A DNA stretch of 13,178 nucleotides. Source: Owenia fusiformis. Lineage: Eukaryota; Annelida; Polychaeta; Sabellida; Oweniidae. Below, in pieces: positions 1 through 6,911 of the stretch (positions are counted from its first letter, which is position 1; each line of letters starts with the position of its first letter). The stretch spans positions 39,250,867 to 39,264,044 of the forward strand of contig CAIIXF020000008.1 of NCBI GenBank assembly GCA_903813345.2. The letters are read 5' to 3'. Under the pieces are notes generated by a model. It did not search any database. It worked only from the letters and a program-made list of their open reading frames with translations, and was not told the origin of the DNA. Both the position numbers and the translations under genes were made by a program.

Positions 1-985
1 ATCACTTTTTTATTGTCGGCCATTTTGTATTTTTCCGTCCTAAAATCTTGTCTGTAAAGTCTTGTCTACGCGTTTTCAGGTGAACCGTTTGGTAGATCAA
101 TTTCAAATTTTCAGGGATGATTCTCAGTATGAAAATCTAGATCTGATTAGTTTGGGGCTTTCTGGGTAAATGTCAAGGCAGCCATTTGGGATTTTCCGTC
201 CTAAAATCTTGTCTGTAAAGTCTTGTCTACGTATTTCCAGGTGAACCGTTTGGTAGATCAATTTCAAATTTTCAGGGATGATTCTCAGTATGAAAATCTA
301 GATCTGATTAGTTTTTTGGCATTCTGGATAAATGTCAAGGCAGCCATTTTGGATTTTCCGTCTTAAAATCGTGTCCGTAAAGTCTTGTCTACGCGTTTTT
401 AGGTGAACCGTTTGGTAGATCAATTTCAAATTTTCAGGGATGATTCTTAGTATGAAAATCTAGATCTGATTAGTCAAGGCATTCTGGATAAATGTCAAGG
501 CAGCCATTTTGGATTTTCTGTCCTAAAATCTTGCCCGTAAAGTCTTGTCTACACATTTCCAGGTGAACTGTTTGGTAGATCAATTTCAAATTTTCAGGGA
601 TGATTCTTAGTATGAAAATCTAGATCCGATTAGTTTTTGGGCATTCTGGGTAAATGTCAAGGCAGCCATTTTGGATTTTCTGTCCTAAAATCTTGTTTGT
701 GAAGTCTTGTCTACGCATTTCCAAGTGAACCTTTTTGTAGATCAATTTCAAATTTTCAGGGATGATTCTTAGTATGAAAATCTAGAACAGATTAGTTTTT
801 TGGCATTCTGGATAAATGTCAAGGCAGCCATTTTGGATTTTCTGTCCTCAAATCTTGTCTGTAAAGTCTTGCTTACATGTTTTCTGGTTAACTGTGTGAC
901 GGATCAATTTCATGGGATTTTCCGTCCTCAAATTGTGTCAGTAAAGTCTTGTCTACTCATTTTTAGGATAACCATTTGACGGGAT
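1..985 (+). repeat. 161-bp satellite tandem array
   Basis: Units begin with a TTTTCCGTCC-like block at 31, 192, 354, 514, 676, 838 and 918, giving spacings of 161, 162, 160, 162, 162 and 80. The last unit is therefore internally shortened by about half. Each full unit carries in order a GCCATTTTGG block, TCTTGTCTAC, CAGGTGAACC, TTTCAAATTTTCAGGG and ATCTAGATCTGATTAG. Copies differ by scattered substitutions and by small indels near the GATTAG/GGC junction. The array is already in progress at position 1, so it extends left of the window. No long open frame runs through it. Confidence 0.95.
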
Positions 986-1380
986 CACCCATAGGTGGGA
1001 ACATTTTGTACACATTTGTGTTCTTCTTAGATAATCTTGTCATCCTGATTCTAGGAAAATCACTTAACAAATTTATTTTATATTTTCACACATGTTATAT
1101 GGTAAGAAGTCCTAGAGTTCATTAGTTTTTAGGTGGCCATTTTGCATTCTGGCGGCCATCTTGAGAGTTTTAAGATAAATCTTGTCATCGCTATTTCAGG
1201 AAAACCAAACGGATTTACTTCAAATTTTCACACATGTAAAATGGTAAGAGGTTCTGAAGCTGATTACCTTTTCGATGGCTATCTTGCATTCTGGCGGCAA
1301 TCTTGGAAGTTTTTAGATAAATCCTGTCATCGCCTTTCCAGGAAAACTACAGATTTACTGTACAGATCTACAGATCTCGA
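986..1380 (+). repeat. 143-bp satellite, forward copies
   Basis: About three copies of a unit marked by AGGAAAA at 1053, 1198 and 1340 (spacings 145 and 142). Each unit contains GGCGGCCATCTTG, a TCTTGTCATCG block, CAGGAAAACC, TTCAAATTTTCACACATG and ATGGTAAGAAGT. The order of blocks matches the 161-bp unit to the left, so the two families are probably divergent relatives. An 87-codon open frame at 1133-1396 lies wholly in repeat copies and I do not regard it as a gene. Confidence 0.85.
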
Positions 1381-1549
1381 TCAAATTGGATCGTGAATCG
1401 CCACAATATAGCCGCTTCGATATCGTCAGTGACAATGGAATCTGAATTTGAAGTAAAATATGTCTTTGTTAATTATCTCAAATTCAGATTCCGTTGTCAT
1501 TGATGATATCGAAGACCCTATATTGTGGCGATTCACGACCCAATTTGAT
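1380..1549. repeat. Foldback at centre of satellite inversion
   Basis: The left arm 1380-1451 and right arm 1478-1549 are reverse complements over 72 bp with 7 mismatches by my reading, separated by a 26-bp loop (1452-1477). The arms do not contain the satellite unit. Satellite copies face inward from both sides, forward on the left and reversed on the right, so this foldback sits at the turning point of a head-to-head arrangement. Such a structure could extrude as a cruciform or mark an inverted-duplication breakpoint; that is inference. Confidence 0.9.
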
Positions 1550-1658
1550 TGAAATTGGGATTTCATATGAAACATTATCACAAGAGCTTGATACATGCAC
1601 AGAATTAGCGACGATAAAGTCCCATGAGGTGGACCAAGTGATTGAAGAGTTGAAGTGA
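1460..1658 (+). pseudogene. Coding-like remnant in two frames, unidentified
   Basis: A short frame from ATG at 1460 to TGA at 1550 ends in residues DPILWRFTTQFD. A second frame, shifted relative to it, stays open through the same region and ends at TGA 1656-1658 with ETLSQELDTC and HEVDQVIEELK, an acidic heptad-like stretch typical of real protein. One small indel near 1545-1550 would join the frames. The inverted left arm of the foldback reads as a similar peptide (ILWRFTIQFD). I do not recognise the family. It may be a captured exon fragment that entered the repeat, or chance; the two-frame break argues against a working gene. Confidence 0.25.
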
Positions 1659-1689
1659 GGATATGTCCACCATTTGTGACAACGGTATC

Positions 1690-2600
1690 TGACTTTGCCA
1701 TTGTCAGGCTATTCCTCTGTGTTCTTACCATGTAAGATGTGTTAAGATTTGCAGTAAATATGTTAAGTGGTTTTCCTTGAATCGGGATGACAAGATAAAC
1801 TTCCAAGATGGCCGCCAGAATGCAAGATGGCCGCCGAAAAGTTAATCAGCTTGTGGTTTTCTTGAAATCGCGATGACAAGATTCATCTAAAAACTTCCAA
1901 GATAGCTAGAATGCAAGATGGCCGCCGGAAATTTAATCAGCTCTAGAGCTTCTTACCATGTAACATGTGTGAACGTTTGAAGTAAATCCATTGAGTGGTT
2001 TTCCTGAAATCGCTATGACAAGATTTATCTAAATACTTCCATGATAGCCGCCAGAATGCAAGATGGCCACCGAAAAGTTAATCAGCTCTTGAACATCATA
2101 CTATGCAACATGTGTGAATATTTGAAGTAAACCCGTTAAGTTGTTTACCTCGAATCACGATGACAAGATTTATTTAAAAACTTCAAAGATGGCCGCCAGA
2201 AGTCAAGATGGCCGCCGGAAAGTTAGTCAGCTCTAGAACTTCTTATCATGTAACATTGTGTGAAAATTCGAAGTAAATTCGTTTGGTTTTCCTGAAATCG
2301 CGTTGACAAGATTTATCTTAAAACTTTCAAGATGGCCACCAAAAACTAATGAGCTCTAGGACTTCTTACAATATAACATGTGTGAAAATTTGAAGTGCAT
2401 CTTTTAACTGGTTTTCGTGGAATAGGGATGCCAAGATTTTTCTAAAAACTTTTAAGATGGCCGCCTGAATGTAAGATGGCAGCCGAAAAGTGAATTAGCT
2501 CTAGAACTTTTTACCATGTAACATGTGTGAACATTTTAAGTAAATCCATCTGGTGGTTTTCCTGGAATCGTGATTACAAGAAAGTGAGACTTCAGAATGC
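1690..2600 (-). repeat. 143-bp satellite, reverse-oriented copies
   Basis: About seven copies in the orientation opposite to 986-1380. The GGTTTTCCT block (complement of AGGAAAACC) lies at about 1769, 1855, 1997, 2142, 2285, 2410 and 2555, giving spacings of 86, 142, 145, 143, 125 and 145. One unit is therefore strongly truncated and one mildly. Recurrent landmarks are CTTACCATGTAACATGTGTG, GTTTTCCTGAAATCGCGATG, ACAAGATTTATCTAAAAACT and AAGATGGCCGCC. A 126-codon frame on the minus strand at 1426-1806 overlaps the foldback and the first copy and is not a credible gene. Confidence 0.93.
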
Positions 2601-2818
2601 CACCTTGTCCAACCCCATTTTATTGCCTCTTGCCCCTATTTATATCAATAGAAAACACCTTTCTATATGGGGTAAGTCTTTTCTTTCAAGCGGGAAAGTA
2701 CCGGACAACAAAACCCCTTTTCTAGAGCCCTTTTTGAAATCAGATCAGGGACTAATACCTTTGTTGCAATATATGTGCTTTCCATGTACACCCTTGCCTT
2801 GTTTTGTTTCATTTCTAG
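2601..2818 (+). other. Unique intronic DNA upstream of channel exon
   Basis: The satellite ends near 2600. This unique-looking stretch leads into the pyrimidine-rich tract and acceptor at 2817-2818. The reading frame of the following exon stays open through it back to 2527, but the translated peptide shows no channel features such as the M2 pore helix, so I treat it as intron rather than exon. Confidence 0.6.
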
Positions 2819-3060
2819 GCCAGTTCTTCACTACTGCATTATTCGCTCTGGCCCTGCTAAACGTGACGTCTATTATATCAGTTCACCTTTTCCACAGAGG
2901 TTCAAAACGTGACAAACTTCCACGAATGGCAAAACTGTTTACCATGAAAGTGGCAAAACTTGTTTGCATGGCAAACAAATTTGACGAAGTGGTCGACTTG
3001 TGTTGTTGTTGTAACAGCAATGAAAAAGAAAACACTTTGGAACTAAAGAGATGCGATAGG
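2819..3060 (+). CDS. nAChR-like subunit, penultimate coding exon (M3)
   Basis: This exon encodes part of a Cys-loop (pentameric) ligand-gated cation channel subunit of the nicotinic acetylcholine receptor type, a plasma-membrane protein. It follows a good acceptor (TTTCATTTCTAG) and enters at codon position 2, completing a glycine equivalent to the family's conserved G before M3. Residues FFTTALFALALLNVTSIISV form membrane helix M3. They are followed by HR and then LPRMAKLFTMKVAKLVCM, which matches the nAChR post-M3 pattern (basic-MPxW-x-x-x-F, ending near LLCM). The rest is cytoplasmic M3-M4 loop and includes four consecutive cysteines coded by TGT at 3001-3012. The exon ends in phase 0 at AGG before GTAAGT. 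The ligand-binding domain, M1 and M2 are not in the window, so agonist and ion selectivity cannot be read. It joins the exon at 3834. Confidence 0.88.
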
Positions 3061-3151
3061 GTAAGTAAACTCTTTGTAGGGGCAGGTGAATTGCCTATGT
3101 AACGGTCGACTGCGTGATAGTAACATGTTTTTGATTTGTCAAGTATGGACT

Positions 3152-3181
3152 ATTATTTCATTGGTGTAACAATGAAATAAT
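3152..3181. repeat. Perfect 11-bp stem hairpin
   Basis: ATTATTTCATT (3152-3162) pairs perfectly with AATGAAATAAT (3171-3181) around an 8-base loop. It lies in the channel intron, 90 bp after the donor. Its function is unknown and it may be a relic of a small foldback element. Confidence 0.8.
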
Positions 3182-3262
3182 GTTTAATATCAAATAGATG
3201 TTATGTAACATAAAATATTTAATTAGTCACGTATTTGACATATTATAGTCATACATGAGCTA

Positions 3263-3592
3263 CAGTGGCGGATCCAGGAACCAACAAGGGGGGGGGGGCC
3301 CAAATTTGAGGTTAGAGAAAAAACCTCCGCGCTAGCGCGGAAAAAAATTTTGGGCCCCTAAAACCGAAAAGTGGGCCCAAATTTTGAAAAATTGAGGCCC
3401 ATTTTCTTCAAAATTTGGCCTAAAATTAAAAAAATAAGGCCTTAGAAGGCCCAATAATGACCAAAAGGCCCACTTTTTGGGGCCTTAAGGCCTTTTTTGG
3501 CCTAAAATTTTTTGGGGCCCAACTTTTTTTTTTCTGGGCCAACCTTAGGGGGGGGGGCCCGGGCCCCATGGCCCCCCCCCGGATCCGCCATA
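3263..3592. mobile_element. MITE-like element, probably hAT type
   Basis: The left end CAGTGGCGGATCC and right end GGATCCGCCATA form near-perfect terminal inverted repeats. The hexamer GAGCTA flanks both ends (3257-3262 and 3593-3598), consistent with a target duplication; extended to eight bases the two flanks differ at the first two. The CAGTGGCG start is typical of hAT-superfamily non-autonomous elements. The interior is low-complexity, alternating GGCC/GGGCCC with AAATTT, with runs of 9-11 G or C near each end and a perfect 14-bp palindrome CCGCGCTAGCGCGG at 3327-3340. It encodes no transposase, so it would need one supplied in trans. Confidence 0.75.
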
Positions 3593-3833
3593 GAGCTAGG
3601 GCACAGAAAAGAGGGTCTGATAACAGAATTTTGGTTTCTCTTAGAAAGCACTAAGAGCCCTTTCAAATTAGCCATGGGTTTTTCCTTGCAGACCAAAAGA
3701 CGGATTTGAATTAAACACATCTCAATCTTGGGCATATTTGTGGCTCTGTAGTACAATTTTTATGTTTCTGACCGAGTTTCCTGTGTTGATGCCCATATAC
3801 CTTATACATATTTTAATTTCAACTATATTTCAG

Positions 3834-4148
3834 AAAGTGGAAAATGGTGTTTGCCTACGAAATAAGGAAAAACAAATAACAAGTCAAAAATACAAAGAAA
3901 GCGACCAGGGTGCGACGAGTGGGGGCCCTAGTGTAACACAGTACGATCTTGTTCAACTGGTGTATGATATAAACAGCCATCTGACCAAGCTATGTAAATA
4001 CAAGACAACGTCACAAGGTGTTGATGCAATTAAAAGAGAATGGAAAATGGTTGCACTTGTTATTGATAGATGTCTCTTTATCTTATCCAGTATTTTTACA
4101 ATAGCTTTCTCATTGTGTTTTATCCTGTATAAAGCTGAGCCTTATTGA
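3834..4148 (+). CDS. nAChR-like subunit, last coding exon (MA helix, M4)
   Basis: Terminal coding exon of the channel subunit, 104 codons plus TGA. It starts in phase 0 after TATTTCAG, matching the phase-0 end of the exon at 3060. The first 40 or so residues are poorly conserved cytoplasmic loop rich in K, S and Q. Residues YDLVQLVYDINSHLTKLC resemble the amphipathic MA helix. AIKREWKMVALVIDRCLF is the nAChR signature before M4 (family form: E-W-K-x-V-A-M-V-I-D-R). ILSSIFTIAFSLCFILY is membrane helix M4, and the tail KAEPY is very short, as in many nAChR subunits. The whole M3-M4 loop is only about 120 residues. No frameshift or internal stop is seen. The protein should sit in the plasma membrane as one of five subunits. 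Alpha or non-alpha status needs the missing extracellular domain. Confidence 0.9.
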   Translation, partial: KVENGVCLRNKEKQITSQKYKESDQGATSGGPSVTQYDLVQLVYDINSHLTKLCKYKTTSQGVDAIKREWKMVALVIDRCLFILSSIFTIAFSLCFILYKAEPY

Positions 4149-4198
4149 CTGAGACTTACCCTTTTATATGTGTCATATCAGATGAATGAATATATATC

Positions 4199-4310
4199 AC
4201 ACTTGAATGTGTCAACAAGTTATTTAAATGTGTAAAAGTAATTCATTTAAATGTGTTGAAATATTACACTTAAATATGTGGAATTATTACACTTCAATGT
4301 TTGGAAGTAT
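4199..4310 (+). repeat. 23-bp minisatellite after channel stop
   Basis: Five diverged copies of an A/T-rich unit containing CTTxAATGTGT, with the AATGTGT-like core at about 4206, 4227, 4250, 4273 and 4296 (spacings 21, 23, 23, 23). It begins about 50 bp after the channel stop codon, so it is probably in the 3' untranslated region. I find no AATAAA or ATTAAA close to it. Confidence 0.8.
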
Positions 4311-4372
4311 TGCAACAAATGTCAGGAGAGATGTAATAGTCTGGAACTAGAAGTAGAGTGAGATGAGAGAGT

Positions 4373-4690
4373 TTAGTTCAATATACAACAACGGGCAAAA
4401 TATATCACTTGCCCCATCGAATCCCATTGAATCCTACGATGCCCGGCGAGTTCTTTGGCGAATCCTACGAAAATGATGATCAAATGTCCAACAAACGTCC
4501 CACGATGCCCCGTGTTCATTCCCGATGGGCTTCGTTGGACTCTGCCCCATGATGCCCTATCAAGCCCTCTGAGTCTCGCGGTACTCGATTGGGCTTCATG
4601 AGGCAAGGTCCCACGAAACCTCATCAGACAAAGCCTAATTAAGTTCCACGAAGTCCCATGAGGTCTCACGCTATGTTAAACAAATACATC
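4373..4690. repeat. GC-richer degenerate short-motif repeat
   Basis: This stretch is more GC-rich than its surroundings. It is built from variants of TCCCACGA/TCCCATGA and GATGCCC, for example TCCCACGATGCCCC, GCCCCATGATGCCC, GTCCCACGAAACC and AGTCCCATGAGGTC. No fixed period is clear. A 98-codon minus-strand frame (4373-4669) follows from the motif and looks compositionally biased, with repeated HGT/RGT-like residues, so I do not call a gene. Confidence 0.55.
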
Positions 4691-4797
4691 GTCCCACAGG
4701 GCCCGATTTGTGTATGTTGGGCTTGGCTTTAGCTAGGAGTTAGAGTGAGGAGTTACTTGGACAAGCTGAATTATTTTAATCAAGGAAGCTACTCAGT

Positions 4798-5246
4798 AAA
4801 AGGAGGAGGGAAATTAGCGCAACAGATTTTGGACAGTCATATGTTGGATTTTGGCCATTTTCTGAGGATTCAAACAATTGCATATGTTCGGCCAATGCAT
4901 TACCTCCAGGAAAATCACTTCTAGAGATGATAAAATAATTTCGACTTTGAGACAGGGAAGATGCAAACAACCCACCCACATGTTTTTTCTGAAATGTTTT
5001 CCTAATTTTCGACCCCTTCCATCCCTGCTTTTTTAATTTTTCTTGCATCAATATTTTGCATTTTGACACATAGTTAACCACTTTAAAGGAATAAGTGATT
5101 CCTTCAGGGGTTTTAAAGATACCCATTATGGGTGACCAAACTTAGCTGAAAGCAATGATTTTTCCTATGGGAAAATAACATGGGAAATATTGTTTTCCAC
5201 TTTATCCAAAAGGAATCATTTATTCCTTTTAAAGGGACCCAACACC
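4798..5246 (-). repeat. 300-bp interspersed repeat, copy 1 (interrupted)
   Basis: The reverse complement of this stretch matches 6481-6782 at roughly 90% over the well-aligned part by my reading. Its outer end is AAAAGGAGGAGGG and its inner end is AGGGACCCAACACC (5234-5246). The copy is split by a nested element at 5087-5228. On the minus strand it keeps a frame that includes EKLKKQGWKG, KIRKTFQKKHVGGLF and SRNYFIISRSDFPGGNA. The frame continues about 24 codons past the point where copy 2 has a stop. I do not recognise the protein. It may be a fragment of a transposon gene. Confidence 0.8.
5083..5232. mobile_element. TTAA-flanked MITE nested in repeat copy 1
   Basis: TTAA at 5083-5086 and 5229-5232 flanks a 142-bp element (5087-5228). 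Its ends, AGGAATAAGTGATTCCTT and AAGGAATCATTTATTCCTT, are inverted repeats with one substitution and a 1-base length difference. Removing the element restores the match of copy 1 to copy 2 across the junction (TTTAAAGG then CCAACACC), which shows insertion into a pre-existing repeat. TTAA target duplication is typical of piggyBac-type transposition. No coding sequence is present. Confidence 0.78.
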
Positions 5247-6480
5247 ATGGTCACATGATCAGTCGTGTGGAGGTAAGCTCCCAGTTGAAATAAAATCACT
5301 TTCCTCCTTTGGTTTCTGTGAAAAGTAGCTAATACCCTCATGTATTGGTCAGTTTGTGTGTCACACGACTAATCCCCACCATATGCTTCATTCAACATAT
5401 TTTATGCTATTGAGCTGCATATATAAACAGTACTTTGCAACTAAGGTCATACAGTATACTTACCCCTTGCAAATTGTAATTTATTGAATTCACAGTAAAC
5501 CCATCAATTTTTAAGAAAACAAAGAATATTGTTCTCATGGATCTATTATTTATGTTAGACTAACTATGAAAATATAAATATGAAATAATATGTTAGCTTG
5601 AAGTCATATATAAGATGAAAATATATGTTCATGCATTTGCATTTTTCCAAAGGGAATATTCCCATGTAAGTAAATACAGGTGCAATATATAATTTATATG
5701 TATATCTATGGCATCTGTCTATACATGTGCGTATAGCCTAGTGTTACATGTGAACAAGATGGTTCTGGAAAGAAATGAGCGTGGCAGATTTGCTAAAATG
5801 CCACATACACCACAAAAGCAAGACCAATTTGAAAGTAAGTTCATTATTCTCAAGGGTACACTTCAAGTGAAAGCTACATTGCTACAGGGTGGCCTATCAT
5901 TCTGAGACAAATGTATTATCCAACGATTGTGATTTTCGAAGCTAAAATATGATATCTTGAGCAGATGGAAATACATTCCCATGAGATATGTATATATAGT
6001 CAAAAGTGATAACTATTTATTGAGTGTAATGAAATGTATCCTTCGCTAACTGCTTTTGTTTGAGATAATTATCATGAAATGTTTTTAAATCAATTTTTAT
6101 GTGTGTCATTGATCCTAATCCACCCTGTAGTCTGGTGTTTGTAGAGCATTGCGACTCGTACAACTTATTCTCACAAATATCAAACCTCATTTACTAATTA
6201 ATTTTTTGTGTGAATATGAAGAGTCCAAGCATTGCTTTTTTATGTTTATTGTATAGCTATATTTAGCCTTGATATCCATGATTTTTTAAAACAAAATCTC
6301 ACCGTTAAATTTCGGGCTATTCATGTTTACTCATTTGTCTAATTGGAAAACAATGCAAATCTCATTTTTTCAAAGGAAAAAAATTGAAATTCTAAGACGG
6401 TGAAAAATCATTAAAAAATACACAGATTCAGAATCCGGCAAGCATTTTCCCTTATTCCTCTCCGTTAAGAATTTTTGCAA
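5247..6480. other. AT-rich spacer between inverted copies, no gene seen
   Basis: No credible coding region. A 65-codon frame at 5708-5905 has no recognisable features. One spaced inverted repeat is visible: GATCAGTCGTGTGG (5257-5270) against TCACACGACTAATC (5361-5374), 12 of 14 pairs. The rest is AT-rich with no clear tandem structure. Confidence 0.6.
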
Positions 6481-6782
6481 GGTGTTGGATTCCTTTAAGG
6501 GATTTACTATATGTCAAAACGCAACATATTGATGCAAGAAAAATTAAAAAAGCAAGGATGGAAGGGGTTGAAAATCAGGAAAACATTTCAGAAAAAACAT
6601 GTGGGTGGGTTGTTTGCATCTACCCTGTCTCAAAGTCGAAATTATTTTATCATCTCCAGAAGTGATTTTCCTGGAGGTAATGCATTCGCTTATCATATGC
6701 CCCTGTTTAAATGCCCAGGAAATGGCCAAAATTAAACACATGACTGTCCAAAATCTGTTGCGCTAACTTCCCTCCTCCTTTC
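6481..6782 (+). repeat. 300-bp interspersed repeat, copy 2
   Basis: Inverted partner of 4798-5246. It starts GGTGTTGGATTCC and ends CTTCCCTCCTCCTT. A plus-strand frame from ATG 6511 to TAA 6733-6735 gives 74 residues. These align residue by residue with copy 1 through EKLKKQGWKG, the HVGGLFAS block and RSDFPGGNA, then diverge and stop; copy 1 has CCA where this copy has TAA. In the first 60 or so codons I count about four synonymous and six amino-acid-changing codon differences, which does not show strong protein constraint. Confidence 0.8.
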
Positions 6783-6785
6783 TTT

Positions 6786-6911
6786 GCACCATGATGTCCA
6801 ATCAAAATTATTCAAGCCAATTTAAAGCGTGCAAACGTTGGGTAGTTGGGATGTCAAAACGTCTTAGAAACTAAGAGGCACTAGAAAAATCTTGATTGGA
6901 CACCGTGATGC
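6786..6911. mobile_element. 126-bp foldback element
   Basis: GCACCATGATGTCCAATCAA (from 6786) and the reverse complement of 6888-6911 (GCATCACGGTGTCCAATCAA, then GATT) form 24-bp terminal inverted repeats with four mismatches. Inside is a small hairpin CTTAG-AAA-CTAAG. It has no coding capacity and starts only a few bases after the end of the 300-bp repeat copy. It is likely a small non-autonomous DNA element; target duplications are not clear. Confidence 0.65.

Larger units (their letters stand above)
3061..3833 (+). other. Phase-0 intron of channel gene
   Basis: A 773-bp intron with donor GTAAGTAAAC at 3061 and acceptor TATTTCAG ending at 3833. Both flanking exons are in phase 0, so splicing keeps one frame. 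The intron carries a small hairpin (3152-3181) and a 330-bp inverted-repeat element (3263-3592). Short open frames at 3457-3756 on both strands lie mainly in the low-complexity GGCC/AAATTT part of that element and are not genes. Confidence 0.85.

Noticed and set aside
1-985. CRISPR-like array
   Set aside because: The whole 161-bp unit repeats with no unique spacers, in an animal genome context; it is satellite DNA.
1133-1806. Open frames of 87 and 126 codons in the satellite and foldback
   Set aside because: They run through repeat units whose sequence explains them and show no domain; the 126-codon frame crosses the hairpin and a satellite copy.
2527-2818. Upstream part of the 191-codon frame containing the M3 exon
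   Set aside because: The residues before the acceptor at 2817-2818 do not match any nAChR segment, and part lies in satellite; it is intron read-through.
3457-3756. Overlapping short frames on both strands in the channel intron
   Set aside because: They derive mostly from the low-complexity GGCC/AAATTT interior of the MITE.
4373-4669. 98-codon minus-strand frame
   Set aside because: It follows from degenerate short repeats; the composition is biased and no domain is visible.
5289-5294. AATAAA as polyadenylation signal of the channel gene
   Set aside because: It lies over 1.1 kb past the stop and inside repeat-rich DNA, with no support from sequence alone.
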